A DNA stretch of 40,247 bases from Devosia sp. Root635. Lineage in GTDB: Bacteria > Pseudomonadota > Alphaproteobacteria > Rhizobiales > Devosiaceae. The notes under the pieces are model-generated. The model was not told the origin of the DNA. It did no database searches and saw nothing but the letters and a program-made list of their open reading frames with translations. Both the position numbers and the translations under genes were made by a program. How positions within the stretch are numbered: the stretch's first letter is position 1; each line of letters opens with the position of its first letter. The stretch is from assembly GCF_001427605.1 (NCBI RefSeq), contig NZ_LMGZ01000015.1, positions 1-40,247 on the forward strand, in the 5' to 3' direction. Positions 15,352 to 23,819 of the stretch are shown one piece after another.

Positions 15352-17205
15352 ATGACCTACGATCCCGTCACCGCCAATCCGCTGCATGGCAATCCGCTCA
15401 AAACCCGCGCCGATGTGGAGCGGGCGCTGGGCGATCTGTTCAATCCGGTGCTGCCCTATTTCTCGGAGGGCGGGGCGCGGGTGCGGCTCGATGGCGCCGG
15501 GGCGCATTTCGACCGGGCGGCGGCGGACCTCGAAGGTTTTGCGCGGCCGCTCTGGGGGCTGACGCCGCTGGCAGCGGGCGGCGGGGCGTTCGACCATTGG
15601 GAGCTGTACCGGCGCGGACTGGCCAATGGCACCGATCCCGAGCATCCCGAATATTGGGGGACAGTCAATTCGACCGACCAGCGGATGGTGGAGCTGGCGG
15701 CCATCGGCTTCACCATGCGGCTGCTGCCGCATCTCGTGTGGGAGCCATTGAGCGAGAAAGCCAAAGGAAATCTCGCGGCATATCTCAAGCATGCCCGCAG
15801 GCACGACTATGCCGACAATAACTGGAAATTCTTCCGCATCCTGGTCGATCTGGGGCTGGAGGAATGCGGCGTCGAGTTCGACCGTTCGCTGACCGAGAAG
15901 TATCTCGAAGAGCTCGACGGTTTCTATCTGGGCGATGGCTGGTATCGCGACGGCAATGTGCGGCGGATCGACCACTACATTCCCTTTGCCATGCACTTCT
16001 ATGGGCTGATCTACGCCAAGCTGGCGCGGGGCGACGAGAAGCGGGTGGCGGCCTACAAGGAGCGGGCGACCCTGTTCGCCAAGGATATCCGCCACTGGTT
16101 CGATGCGGATGGCGGGGTGCTGGCCTTCGGGCGGAGCCTGACCTATCGCTTTGCCTGCGGCGGCATCTGGGGGGCGCTGGCCTTTGCCGATCTCGAAGCC
16201 CTGCCATGGGGCGAGATCAAGGGGCAGTTCCTGCGCCATCTGCGCTGGTGGGCGGACAAGCCCATCGCCAATCGCGATGGCGTGCTCAGCGTCGGCTATG
16301 GCTATCCGAACCTGTTCATGTCCGAGAGCTACAATTCGGCCGGCTCGCCCTATTGGGCGCTCAAGGCCTTCCTGCCGCTGGCACTGCCGGACGACCATCC
16401 GTTCTGGACGGCGGAAGAGACGCCGGCGGTGGTGAGCAAGAAGCCGGTGCCGCTGAAACATCCCGGCATGGTGATGATGCACACGCCGGGCAATGTCGTG
16501 GCCCTGTCGAGCGGCCAGCAGAACTGGCAGATGCGGGCGGGCACCGAGAAATATGCCAAATTCGCCTATGCCAGCCGTTATGGCTTTTCGGTCGAGGTGG
16601 ACGAGCGCGCCTATAATATGGGCGCTTTCGATGGAGCGCTGGCTTTTTCCGACGACGGGCGGCACTACCGGGTGCGCGAGACCAACGAGGTCGCCCAGAT
16701 TGCCGAGAACACGCTGTTCTCGCGCTGGAAGCCGTGGAGCGACGTCGAGGTGGAGACCTGGCTGATCCCGGCCAATCTCTGGCATATCCGCGTGCATCGG
16801 ATCACGACGCCTCGGGCGCTGCATGCCACCGAGGGCGGGTTTGCCATCGGGCGGGCCGATCTCAATGCCGATACCACTATCGACGAGGCCGGGCGGGCCG
16901 TGGCCAGGAGCGCGACGGATGTGAGCGCCATTGTCGATCTCATCGGCAAGCGCGCGGGGCGGGCGCATCGGGCCTATCCCAATACCAATCTCATCGTCAG
17001 CAAAACCATCGTGCCACAATTGCGCGGCGAGATCCCGGCGGGGACGACGCTGCTGGTGGCGGCGGCGATGGCCCTGCCGGTGGGGGCGGAGGCCGAGGCG
17101 GCTTTGGTTCAGGTGCCGCATGCGCCCGACATGGCGGCGCTCGAAGCCATGTTTGCCCGCGAGGGCCAAGACGTCAGCGCCATTCTGGTGCCGGAGCGGT
17201 TCTGA
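15352..17205 (+). CDS. DUF2264 family protein
   Basis: This 617-residue protein belongs to the DUF2264 family by FDHWELYRRGLANGTDPEHP, YWGTVNSTDQRMVELAAIG, DNNWKFFRILVDLGL and DGWYRDGNVRRIDHY. The N-terminal two thirds are helical and toroid-like; the last third is rich in beta strands and contains MMHTPGNVVALSSGQQNW. The function is not established; the fold and neighbours suggest a glycan-acting enzyme such as a lyase or hydrolase. There is no signal peptide, so it is cytoplasmic. ATG 15352 has AAGGA 12 bases upstream. A TTG at 15307 would add 15 residues without homology. The dehydrogenase gene follows after a single base, which indicates coupling. The gene lies in the middle of the glycan operon. 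Confidence 0.85.
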   Translation: MTYDPVTANPLHGNPLKTRADVERALGDLFNPVLPYFSEGGARVRLDGAGAHFDRAAADLEGFARPLWGLTPLAAGGGAFDHWELYRRGLANGTDPEHPEYWGTVNSTDQRMVELAAIGFTMRLLPHLVWEPLSEKAKGNLAAYLKHARRHDYADNNWKFFRILVDLGLEECGVEFDRSLTEKYLEELDGFYLGDGWYRDGNVRRIDHYIPFAMHFYGLIYAKLARGDEKRVAAYKERATLFAKDIRHWFDADGGVLAFGRSLTYRFACGGIWGALAFADLEALPWGEIKGQFLRHLRWWADKPIANRDGVLSVGYGYPNLFMSESYNSAGSPYWALKAFLPLALPDDHPFWTAEETPAVVSKKPVPLKHPGMVMMHTPGNVVALSSGQQNWQMRAGTEKYAKFAYASRYGFSVEVDERAYNMGAFDGALAFSDDGRHYRVRETNEVAQIAENTLFSRWKPWSDVEVETWLIPANLWHIRVHRITTPRALHATEGGFAIGRADLNADTTIDEAGRAVARSATDVSAIVDLIGKRAGRAHRAYPNTNLIVSKTIVPQLRGEIPAGTTLLVAAAMALPVGAEAEAALVQVPHAPDMAALEAMFAREGQDVSAILVPERF

Positions 17206-17206
17206 A

Positions 17207-18214
17207 ATGCGCCCTAAACTCGCCTTCGCCATGGCGGCGGACAAGACCAGGCATGTGTTCGACGCGGAGGCGCTGGACCGGCTGGCCGGCGTCTGCGACG
17301 TGGTCAGGCCGGAGCCGCTGGAGGATTTTTCCAGCGCCGAGGCGCGGGCGGTGCTGGGCGAGATCAATATTCTCGTCACCGGCTGGGGCTGCCCGATGGT
17401 GACGGCGGAGGTGGTCAAGGCGGCGCCGAACCTCAAGCTCATCGCCCATGCGGCGGGGACAGTGAAGTTCACGCTGGACCCGGCGGTTTATGCGGCGGGC
17501 ATCAGGGTGACGCATGCGGCCGACGCCAATGCGGTGCCGGTGGCCGAATTTACCCTGGCCGCGATCATCTTCGCCAACAAGCGTGTGTTCGAGCTGCGCG
17601 ATCGCTATCGGGCCGACCCCAGCCGACGCAGCACCTACGCGCTGATGGACGAGCCGATCGGCAATTATCACCGCACGATCGGGCTGGTGGGCGCTTCGCG
17701 CATCGGCCGCAGAGTGGCGCGGATGCTCAGGGGATTCGATTTCACCGTGCTGGTCAGCGACCCGTTTGTGCAGCCGGGTGATCCTGTATTGGCAGGGGCG
17801 GAACTGGTCGATCTCGAGACGCTGATGGCCCGCTCGGATGTGGTGTCGATCCATGCGCCGTCGCTGCCATCTACCAGGGCGATGATCGGGGCCAGTCAGC
17901 TCAGGCTGATGAAGGATGGCGCGGCGCTCATCAATACGGCCCGCGGGGCGCTGATCGACGAGGCGGCGCTGATTGCCGAGCTGGAAACCGGGCGTATCCA
18001 TGCGGTGATCGATGTGACCGACCCCGAGATTCCCGAGCGGGGCTCGCCGCTTTATAGTCTGCCCAATGTGTTCCTGACCCCGCATGTGGCGGGGGCGGTT
18101 GGCACGGAGAGATTGCGGCTGGGACAGATGGCGATCGAGGAAATCGAGCGCTTCGTGGCGGGGGTGCCGATGGAATTCGAAATCGAGCCGGCGCTGCTGG
18201 AGCGATTGGCGTGA
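17207..18214 (+). CDS. D-2-hydroxyacid dehydrogenase family protein (NAD-dependent)
   Basis: This 335-residue oxidoreductase would interconvert a 2-keto and a D-2-hydroxy acid. The nucleotide-binding motif is IGLVGASRIGRRVARML near residues 160-175. The catalytic arginine lies in NTARGALIDE, the glutamate in the DVTDPE segment and the histidine in LTPHVAGA. The first 100 residues form the split substrate domain, with LIAHAAGTVKF and GIRVTHAADANAVPVAE. In the locus it may process a keto acid derived from an unsaturated uronate, or an intermediate of the released sugar. It begins one base after the DUF2264 stop. The family includes glyoxylate, hydroxypyruvate and phosphoglycerate enzymes, so the substrate is open. 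Confidence 0.9.
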   Translation: MRPKLAFAMAADKTRHVFDAEALDRLAGVCDVVRPEPLEDFSSAEARAVLGEINILVTGWGCPMVTAEVVKAAPNLKLIAHAAGTVKFTLDPAVYAAGIRVTHAADANAVPVAEFTLAAIIFANKRVFELRDRYRADPSRRSTYALMDEPIGNYHRTIGLVGASRIGRRVARMLRGFDFTVLVSDPFVQPGDPVLAGAELVDLETLMARSDVVSIHAPSLPSTRAMIGASQLRLMKDGAALINTARGALIDEAALIAELETGRIHAVIDVTDPEIPERGSPLYSLPNVFLTPHVAGAVGTERLRLGQMAIEEIERFVAGVPMEFEIEPALLERLA

Positions 18215-18231
18215 TGAGGCATACTGGATGG

Positions 18232-18415
18232 CACCCACCCCCTTGCGGGAGCCGCGCGGCTCGGCCCGGCGGGCCGTAGCGAAGCCAGGGAGGGGGGTCG
18301 GAGGTTCCTCAGGCATCGAGTTCGTGGATAGCTCGACACCCCCACCCTGCTCGATTCAACGGACTTGGCTGACGCCAAGTCCTATCTCGCTTCCCTCCCC
18401 TCAAGGGGGAGGGTG
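18232..18415. repeat. Family B repeat, long variant
   Basis: This 184-base element begins with CACCCCCTTGCGGGAG and ends with the typical CCCTCCCCTCAAGGGGGAGGG hairpin. Extra palindromes are inserted: CGGCCCGGCGGGCCG-like near 18260 and GACTTGGCTGACGCCAAGTC at 18362-18381. It occupies most of the 224-base gap before the acyltransferase fusion gene. Confidence 0.65.
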
Positions 18416-18438
18416 GGCTCGGTGGGTGGAAGAGAACA

Positions 18439-20064
18439 GTGGATACTTATAGCGCACCAGAAGACCACGAAGCCCGGCTGCAATTTCTGACCTGGGATAG
18501 GACGTCGGCGGATATCGAGGCGCCGGAGCATCGGGCGCGATTGGCGCATCTTGCCGAGGTGGCGGGGGCCAGTTTTCATCCGACTTCCTATGTGGCGGCG
18601 GAGGCGGCGATCTTCACTTCGCATCTGGTGCTGGGCGAGGCGAGCTGGATCGCGGGCCATGCGCTGGTGCGGGGCGATGTGGAATTCGGCGCGCATACGA
18701 CGGTCAATCCCTATGCGATGATTTCGGGCAGGGTGCGGTGTGGCGACGGGGTGCGGATTGCCAGCCATGTGTCGATAGTGGGGTTCAATCATGGGTTCGA
18801 TGATCCCGGCGTGCCGATCCATATGCAGAAGCATGAGAGCCTGGGCATTACCATCGAGGACGATGTGTGGATCGGGGCCAATGCGGTGGTGCTGGATGGG
18901 GTGAGAGTGGGCAAGGGCGCGGTGATTGCGGCTGGGGCGGTGGTGAGCAAGGATGTGCCGAGCATGGCCATTGTCGGTGGGGTGCCGGCCAGGGTGGTGC
19001 GCTATCGCGGGCAATCGGCGCGGAAAGACAGCGCTTCGGCCTTGCAGCGGCTGGGGGCAGCGGCGGCGGCGCAGTGGCCGGAGGTGTTGGCGCGGTTCCG
19101 CGAAAGCGGGGACTATGTCTCGCGCGAGGCGGATGGGACGGCGCGGCGCAGTGCGCGGCATTTGAACGACGCCATCGAGATCGCGGCAGGGTTTGGCGCT
19201 TTGCCCGAGGGGCTGGACGTTGCGTCGACCCTGGCCGCGTTGCAGACGTTGCAGGATCCGGTGACGGGGCTGTTCCCCGATCCGCATCAGCCTCCAGCGG
19301 CGGGACAGGCGCGGCGGGATAATGGGCTGGCGCTCTATAATGTGCTGTCGGTGGGCTATGCCATCGAAGTGCTGGGCGGGCGGCCGCTGCACCGGGTTTC
19401 CGCCGTGGAGCTGGGCGCGGTGGAGCTGTGCGACTGGCTCGAAGGCCTGAGCTGGCGCGAGCGGGCCTGGGGCGCGGGCGCGGCGGTGGATGCCATCGGT
19501 ACGGCGCTCTATTTCAATGCGCGGTATTTTTCGACCGGCCGGGCACGGGAGACGCTGTTCGGCTGGCTGGCAATGCAGCAGGACCGGGCGACGGGGCTGT
19601 GGGGTTCGCCGACGGGTGATGAGGGGCTGCTGCAACCGGTCAACGGCTTCTATCGGCTGACGCGCGGCACCTATGCGCAGTTCGGGCTGCCGGTGCCCAA
19701 TGCCGAGCGGGCGATCGACTCGGTTTTGCTGAACTATCGGAATTATGGCGGGTTTGCGGGGCGGACCTACACCGCCTGCAACCTGCTCGACACCATCCAT
19801 CCGCTGCTGCTGTGCCTCAGGCAGACCGACTATCGCCGGGCCGAGGCCGAGGCGGTTGCGCGGGCGGTGATCGGCCGGGCGGAGGAACGCTGGGTAGATG
19901 GCGGGGGTTTTGCCTTTGCCGATGGGCAGGAGACGAGTTTGCAGGGCACCGAAATGTGGCTGAGCGTGGTGCACCTGGCGGCGGAGCTGCTGGGGATTGC
20001 GGAGGATTTCGCGTTCGTGCCCAAGGGGGTGCATCGGACGCAGGCTGTGGGGTTGGGACTTTAG
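18439..20064 (+). CDS. Left-handed beta-helix acyltransferase fused to an alpha-toroid domain
   Basis: The protein has 541 residues. Residues about 45-190 form a hexapeptide-repeat (left-handed beta-helix) acyltransferase: AHTTVNPYAMISG, then SIVGFNHGFDDPGVPI with the likely catalytic histidine, then ITIEDDVWIGANAVVLDGVRVG and the closing VGGVPARVVR. This is the pattern of sugar O-acetyltransferases. Residues about 240-541 are helical with repeated turns DPVTGLFPDP and DRATGLWGSP, resembling terpenoid-cyclase or glycan-lyase toroids; no catalytic signature is recognised there. The start is GTG 18439, preceded by GGAAGAGA. It is in the glycan operon and has no signal peptide. Acetyl transfer is inferred from the family; the role of the second domain is unknown. 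Confidence 0.8.
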   Translation: MDTYSAPEDHEARLQFLTWDRTSADIEAPEHRARLAHLAEVAGASFHPTSYVAAEAAIFTSHLVLGEASWIAGHALVRGDVEFGAHTTVNPYAMISGRVRCGDGVRIASHVSIVGFNHGFDDPGVPIHMQKHESLGITIEDDVWIGANAVVLDGVRVGKGAVIAAGAVVSKDVPSMAIVGGVPARVVRYRGQSARKDSASALQRLGAAAAAQWPEVLARFRESGDYVSREADGTARRSARHLNDAIEIAAGFGALPEGLDVASTLAALQTLQDPVTGLFPDPHQPPAAGQARRDNGLALYNVLSVGYAIEVLGGRPLHRVSAVELGAVELCDWLEGLSWRERAWGAGAAVDAIGTALYFNARYFSTGRARETLFGWLAMQQDRATGLWGSPTGDEGLLQPVNGFYRLTRGTYAQFGLPVPNAERAIDSVLLNYRNYGGFAGRTYTACNLLDTIHPLLLCLRQTDYRRAEAEAVARAVIGRAEERWVDGGGFAFADGQETSLQGTEMWLSVVHLAAELLGIAEDFAFVPKGVHRTQAVGLGL

Positions 20065-20120
20065 CGGCCCAACCAAGCCGGGCAATGACGATGGAATGGA
20101 TGATCAGGGAGAGCCGGCCA

Positions 20121-20759
20121 ATGACGCAGAAAAGAGCCCTCGTCGTCTGGGGCGGGATGGAGCTGCATACGCCGGAGCGGAGTGCCAATGTGGTGCGCGA
20201 CCTGCTGGAGGCGGAAGATTTTGCCGTCACGGTGACGGACGACTACGAGACGCTGGGCGCCGAGGATATCGGCAGCAACGACCTTGTCGTACCGGTCATC
20301 ACCGATGGGGTGCTGGCGGCGGAGAGAATGGCCAGGCTGATCGAGGCCATTCGCGCCGGGACCGGGCTGGCCGGGTTCCATATGGGCATGGCGACGAGCT
20401 TTCGCAGCTCAGTGCCGTTCCGCTATGCGGCGAGCTGCTACTGGGTGCAGCATCCGGGCAATATCATCACCTATCGGGTCGATGTCGGGGATCATGAGCT
20501 GCTGGCCGGGATCGGCAGCTTCGAGCATACGAGCGAGCAGTATTATCTCAATTACGATCCGGCGGTCGACGTGCTGGCGACGACGCGGTTTTCCGGGGAG
20601 TTCCATCCCTGGCGCAAGGATGTGGTGATGCCGGTGGTGTTCACCACCATGCATGACCGGGGGCGGGTGTTCTATTCGTCGCTGGGCCATACGGCCGATG
20701 AGCTAGTGGGGCCGGTAAGGGAAATCCTGCGGCGCGGACTGCTCTGGGCAGCGCGGTAG
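20121..20759 (+). CDS. ThuA-like domain protein
   Basis: This 212-residue protein has the class I amidotransferase-like ThuA fold. It begins with a strand RALVVWGGMELHTPE and continues with LLEAEDFAVTVTDDYETL, DLVVPVITDG, GLAGFHMGMATSF and VVFTTMHDRGRVFYSSLGH. ThuA of rhizobia takes part with ThuB in trehalose and related disaccharide catabolism through 3-keto sugars; ThuA-like proteins occur widely in glycan loci. No ThuB-type oxidoreductase is next to it. I chose ATG 20121, with GGGAGAG seven bases upstream; in-frame ATGs at 20085 and 20100 lack such a site. It is the last gene of the operon and is convergent with the methyltransferase gene, 11 bases away. Confidence 0.83.
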   Translation: MTQKRALVVWGGMELHTPERSANVVRDLLEAEDFAVTVTDDYETLGAEDIGSNDLVVPVITDGVLAAERMARLIEAIRAGTGLAGFHMGMATSFRSSVPFRYAASCYWVQHPGNIITYRVDVGDHELLAGIGSFEHTSEQYYLNYDPAVDVLATTRFSGEFHPWRKDVVMPVVFTTMHDRGRVFYSSLGHTADELVGPVREILRRGLLWAAR

Positions 20760-20770
20760 GCCAGCCCCCG

Positions 20771-21481
20771 CTATTGCTGCTGCGCCGTTTCCGCCTGGCG
20801 CCGTAGCACCTCCGATTCCGGCTGGGCATCGGCATAGGCCAGTTCGCGGTTGGCGCGGGCCCAGAAGGCCGGATGGACGCGGTCGAGCAAAGCCGGTTCG
20901 GTGGGCGTGAGGCCAGGCAGGGGCTCGGCCAGGTAGAGCACTACGTTCTGCCGATACCAGGCGGGAATGGCGTCGTCGGTCCAGATGGCGGGGCGGATCA
21001 CGTCATAGGCGCGGTAGCCATGCGCGGCGAAACGCTCGGCCCACCAGCTTTGCCATTGTTCGTTGAGATGACCGACGCCACCCTGGCCGGGGATGGCGGC
21101 GCTGAACAGCACGGCGGGCGCGAGGGCGACGAGGTCGGCGACGAAGCTATCGGCGCGGGCGGGGGAGAGGTGTTCGGCCACTTCCAGCGAGAGCGCCAGA
21201 TCGACGCGCGGGCCGGCAAAACGCTTTTCGAGATCCTGGGGGGCGAAGGCGATGCGGGCATCGTCGAGCATGGCCGGCGTCACCCAGTCGCCCTCGATGC
21301 CGAAGGTCGCCTCGGTGCCGGCCTCCAGCGCGGCGGCGAGCCAGGTGCCGGTGCCGCAGCCGATGTCGGCGACCCTGCGTCGGGGCAGGGCGGGCAGCGC
21401 GCCGAGGATGCGGCTTGCCGCATGGGCGGTATGGGCGCGGCGGTTCTGGTAGAAGTCGGCGGGGTAGAGCGAGGCGGTCAT
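20771..21481 (-). CDS. SAM-dependent class I methyltransferase
   Basis: This 236-residue protein has the class I methyltransferase fold. The S-adenosylmethionine loop is VADIGCGTGTWLAAALEAG (about residues 37-55). The acidic residue GIEGDWV marks the end of strand two, and LALSLEVAEHLSP is motif II/III, as in the Methyltransf_23 type. The C-terminal third contains PAWYRQNVVLYLAE, typical of small-molecule or sugar methyltransferases near glycan genes. The substrate is unknown. Transcription is opposite to the glycan operon and divergent from the DUF2934 gene. No clear ribosome-binding site precedes the ATG. Confidence 0.88.
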   Translation of the reverse strand: MTASLYPADFYQNRRAHTAHAASRILGALPALPRRRVADIGCGTGTWLAAALEAGTEATFGIEGDWVTPAMLDDARIAFAPQDLEKRFAGPRVDLALSLEVAEHLSPARADSFVADLVALAPAVLFSAAIPGQGGVGHLNEQWQSWWAERFAAHGYRAYDVIRPAIWTDDAIPAWYRQNVVLYLAEPLPGLTPTEPALLDRVHPAFWARANRELAYADAQPESEVLRRQAETAQQQ

Positions 21482-21558
21482 TGCGGGCGGCCTGGTAAGT
21501 GAAGCGAAAGACTATGCCGGGCCGGAACCGGGGGGCAAGACGGACCGTTGCGCCCTAG

Positions 21559-21801
21559 ATGTTCAAATCGGTTGCGGCGATGCGAAAAAATTCAGACGTG
21601 GCCGAACGCATTCGGCAGACGGCCTATTTCCTGTGGGAGCAGGATGGACGCCCCGCGGGTCGGCCGTTCGACTATTGGCTGCGCGCCAAGGACATGCTGG
21701 TGCGCCAGCTCGCCTATGACAAATGGCTGGCCGAGGGCACGCCGGTCGATCGCGCCGAGGAACACTGGCGCGATGCGGCGGGGGAAATCGAGGAGAAATG
21801 A
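21559..21801 (+). CDS. DUF2934 domain protein
   Basis: This small protein of 80 residues contains the DUF2934 motif ERIRQTAYFLWEQDGRPAG, with an ending of FDYWLRAKDML. The function is not known; such short proteins are common in rhizobia and relatives and sometimes accompany stress genes. An alternative start is the in-frame ATG at 21580, which would remove seven residues and leave the domain intact. The gene stands alone on the plus strand, divergent from the methyltransferase, with a probable terminator directly after its stop. Confidence 0.75.
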   Translation: MFKSVAAMRKNSDVAERIRQTAYFLWEQDGRPAGRPFDYWLRAKDMLVRQLAYDKWLAEGTPVDRAEEHWRDAAGEIEEK

Positions 21802-21803
21802 GA

Positions 21804-21830
21804 CGGGCCCAATGGGGCCCGCTGGTCTTT
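21804..21830 (+). terminator. Probable terminator after the DUF2934 gene
   Basis: CGGGCCC (21804-21810) pairs with GGGCCCG (21815-21821) across AATG and is followed by CTGGTCTTT. It lies three bases after the stop codon. The short T-run makes it only a probable terminator. Confidence 0.5.
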
Positions 21831-21937
21831 GGATTGTGCCGTCGGAGGACCTGGGCCCTGCGAGCGCAGCTCTCCGGGCCTCACCGCCTAAAAATCTCCC
21901 CACTGGGGGAATTTGCCGCCAAGAGGCGGCCGGGCGC

Positions 21938-22507
21938 TCAGTCCTTGGCACGCTCCACATAGGAATTGTCGTCCGTCAGGATGACGATGCGGGTGCCGGT
22001 GCCGATATGGGGCGGGACCATGACGCGCAGGCCGTTGTTGAGCAAAGCGGGCTTATAGGACGAGGAGGCCGTCTGGCCCTTGACTACCGGTTCGGTCTCG
22101 ACGATCTCGAAGGTCAGGCGCTGCGGCAACTCCATGGAGAGGGCGGTGCCCTCGAAGGTCATCAGGTGAACCTTCATGCCATCGACGAGGTAGGCCTTCT
22201 GGTCGCCGATGACGTCGTCGGCCACGGTGATCTGCTCGAAGGTCGCGGGCTCCATGAAGTGGTGGCCTTCGCCGTCGGAATAGAGATAGTCGTATTCGCG
22301 ATCATCGACGTCGGCCTTCTCGACCATTTCGACGGTGCGCCAGCGACCGACCACCTTCACGCCATCGCTGATGCGGCGCATGTTGACGTTGGTGATGGAG
22401 TTGCCCTTGCCGGGATGCACGTTTTCCGCGGTCAGGATGACATGCAGATTGCCGTCCTGCTCGACGACGTTGCCCTTGCGCAGCGAAGAGGCGATGACCT
22501 TGACCAT
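21938..22507 (-). CDS. efp: Elongation factor P
   Basis: EF-P helps ribosomes through stretches of consecutive prolines. The protein has 189 residues, the usual length, in three beta-barrel domains. Lys34 in NVHPGKGNS is the conserved modification site, and the C-terminus has the signature [24 protein letters not shown] segment close to the end. AAGGAAG lies five bases before the ATG. The neighbouring divergent epmA and, beyond it, epmB encode the enzymes that attach beta-lysine to this lysine, so the substrate and its modifiers are clustered. The 129-base gap between efp and epmA presumably holds both promoters; I could not define them. Confidence 0.97.
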   Translation of the reverse strand: MVKVIASSLRKGNVVEQDGNLHVILTAENVHPGKGNSITNVNMRRISDGVKVVGRWRTVEMVEKADVDDREYDYLYSDGEGHHFMEPATFEQITVADDVIGDQKAYLVDGMKVHLMTFEGTALSMELPQRLTFEIVETEPVVKGQTASSSYKPALLNNGLRVMVPPHIGTGTRIVILTDDNSYVERAKD

Positions 22508-22636
22508 TATTCTTCCTTGTTCAATCGGTAGGCGCGTCGTAGAGGCAAGCCATATCGCGCGCTGGAATAGACTTTCGGTGCGCCAACTACCCTATCTGGG
22601 CGAAAATCGCCAGCCCGCTCCAAGCATAATGGTCAC

Positions 22637-23692
22637 ATGAGCTCCCAATCGTCCCAGCCATCGCCGTGGTGGTCGCCTTCGGTCCATGCCGATCGCCGCC
22701 CGATCCTGCTGGCGCGGGGGCGGATCGAGGCGGCTGTGCGGGCCTATCTGGCGGGCCATGACTTTCTTATGGTCGATCCGCCGGGGCTGCAGCTTTCGCC
22801 GGGCAACGAGACGCATCTGCATGCTTTCGGCACTGTCATGATCGGCAATGACGGGGCGGGCCGCCCGATGTATCTGCACACCTCGCCCGAATTCACCATG
22901 AAAAAGCTGCTGGCGGCGGGCGAGACGCGGATTGCCAGCCTGCAGCATGTGTGGCGCAACCGGGAGCGCAGCGCGCTGCATCATCCCGAATTCACCATGC
23001 TCGAATGGTATCGGGCGGGCGAGGGCTATGACGCCGTTATAGCCGATTGCGTGGCGTTGCTGCGCATTGCGGCAGAGGTGACGGGCGCGGGGAAGCTGCG
23101 GTTCCGGGACAGGGAATGCGACCCGTTTGCCGAGCCGGAGCGGCTGAGCGTGGTCGAGGCATTTTCGCGCCATGCCGGGATCGACCTGCTGGCGACGATG
23201 GACGACGAGGGCGTGCCCGATGGCGTGGCGCTGGCCACGCAGATGCTGGCGCAGGGGCTCGATGTGCCGGAGGACCGGAGCTGGAGCTACCTGTTCAGCC
23301 GGATACTGGTCGAGAAGGTGGAGCCGCATCTGGGCACGGGCCGGGTGACGGTGCTCGACCGCTATCCGGCGGCCGAGGCGGCCCTGGCGCGGCGGGCGGC
23401 GGATGACCGGCGGGTGTCTGAGCGGTTCGAGCTTTATGCCTGCGGGGTGGAACTGGCCAACGGCTTTGGCGAACTGACTGATGCGGAGGAGCAGAGGCGG
23501 CGGTTTGCCGGCGAAATGGCGGAGAAAGAGCGCATCTATGGCGAGCGCTATCCTGTCGACGAGGACTTCCTGGCGGCCTTGGCGCTGATGCCGGAGGCGA
23601 GCGGGGTGGCGCTGGGGTTCGACCGGCTGGTGATGCTGGCGACGGGCGCGCCCAGGATCGAGGCGGTGCTGTGGGCACCGGTAGCGGAATGA
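22637..23692 (+). CDS. epmA: EF-P lysine lysyltransferase EpmA (GenX/PoxA type)
   Basis: EpmA is a truncated class II lysyl-tRNA synthetase relative that ligates (R)-beta-lysine to Lys34 of EF-P. The 351-residue protein shows class II motifs: motif 2 around LQHVWRNRE with HHPEFTMLEWYRA, and motif 3 as VALGFDRLVMLATGA. The anticodon-binding domain of true LysRS is absent; the N-terminus starts with WWSPSVHADRRPILLARGRI. The ATG at 22637 has no strong ribosome-binding site but gives the expected N-terminus. epmB follows on the same strand after a 127-base gap holding a family A palindrome. The efp gene is divergent. Confidence 0.95.
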   Translation: MSSQSSQPSPWWSPSVHADRRPILLARGRIEAAVRAYLAGHDFLMVDPPGLQLSPGNETHLHAFGTVMIGNDGAGRPMYLHTSPEFTMKKLLAAGETRIASLQHVWRNRERSALHHPEFTMLEWYRAGEGYDAVIADCVALLRIAAEVTGAGKLRFRDRECDPFAEPERLSVVEAFSRHAGIDLLATMDDEGVPDGVALATQMLAQGLDVPEDRSWSYLFSRILVEKVEPHLGTGRVTVLDRYPAAEAALARRAADDRRVSERFELYACGVELANGFGELTDAEEQRRRFAGEMAEKERIYGERYPVDEDFLAALALMPEASGVALGFDRLVMLATGAPRIEAVLWAPVAE

Positions 23693-23717
23693 GTGTATTG
23701 CGTTCCATCTATCAGTC

Positions 23718-23801
23718 GTCACCCTCGGGCTTGACCCGAGGGCTTTATACTTGCTGTGCGATGGGTCAGTGCAGAGCCCTCGGGTCAAGCCCGAGGGTGA
23801 C
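23718..23801. repeat. Family A palindromic repeat, complete copy
   Basis: Two perfect 26-base arms (23718-23743 and 23776-23801) are inverted around a 32-base loop. Each arm is itself a hairpin, CCCTCGGG-CTTGA-CCCGAGGG. It lies between epmA and epmB and would be transcribed as part of their message. Copy 1 at 37-110 lacks the outer left part; the copy at 40145 is broken. Confidence 0.85.
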
Positions 23802-23819
23802 GATCGGGGTTGAGGCGAC

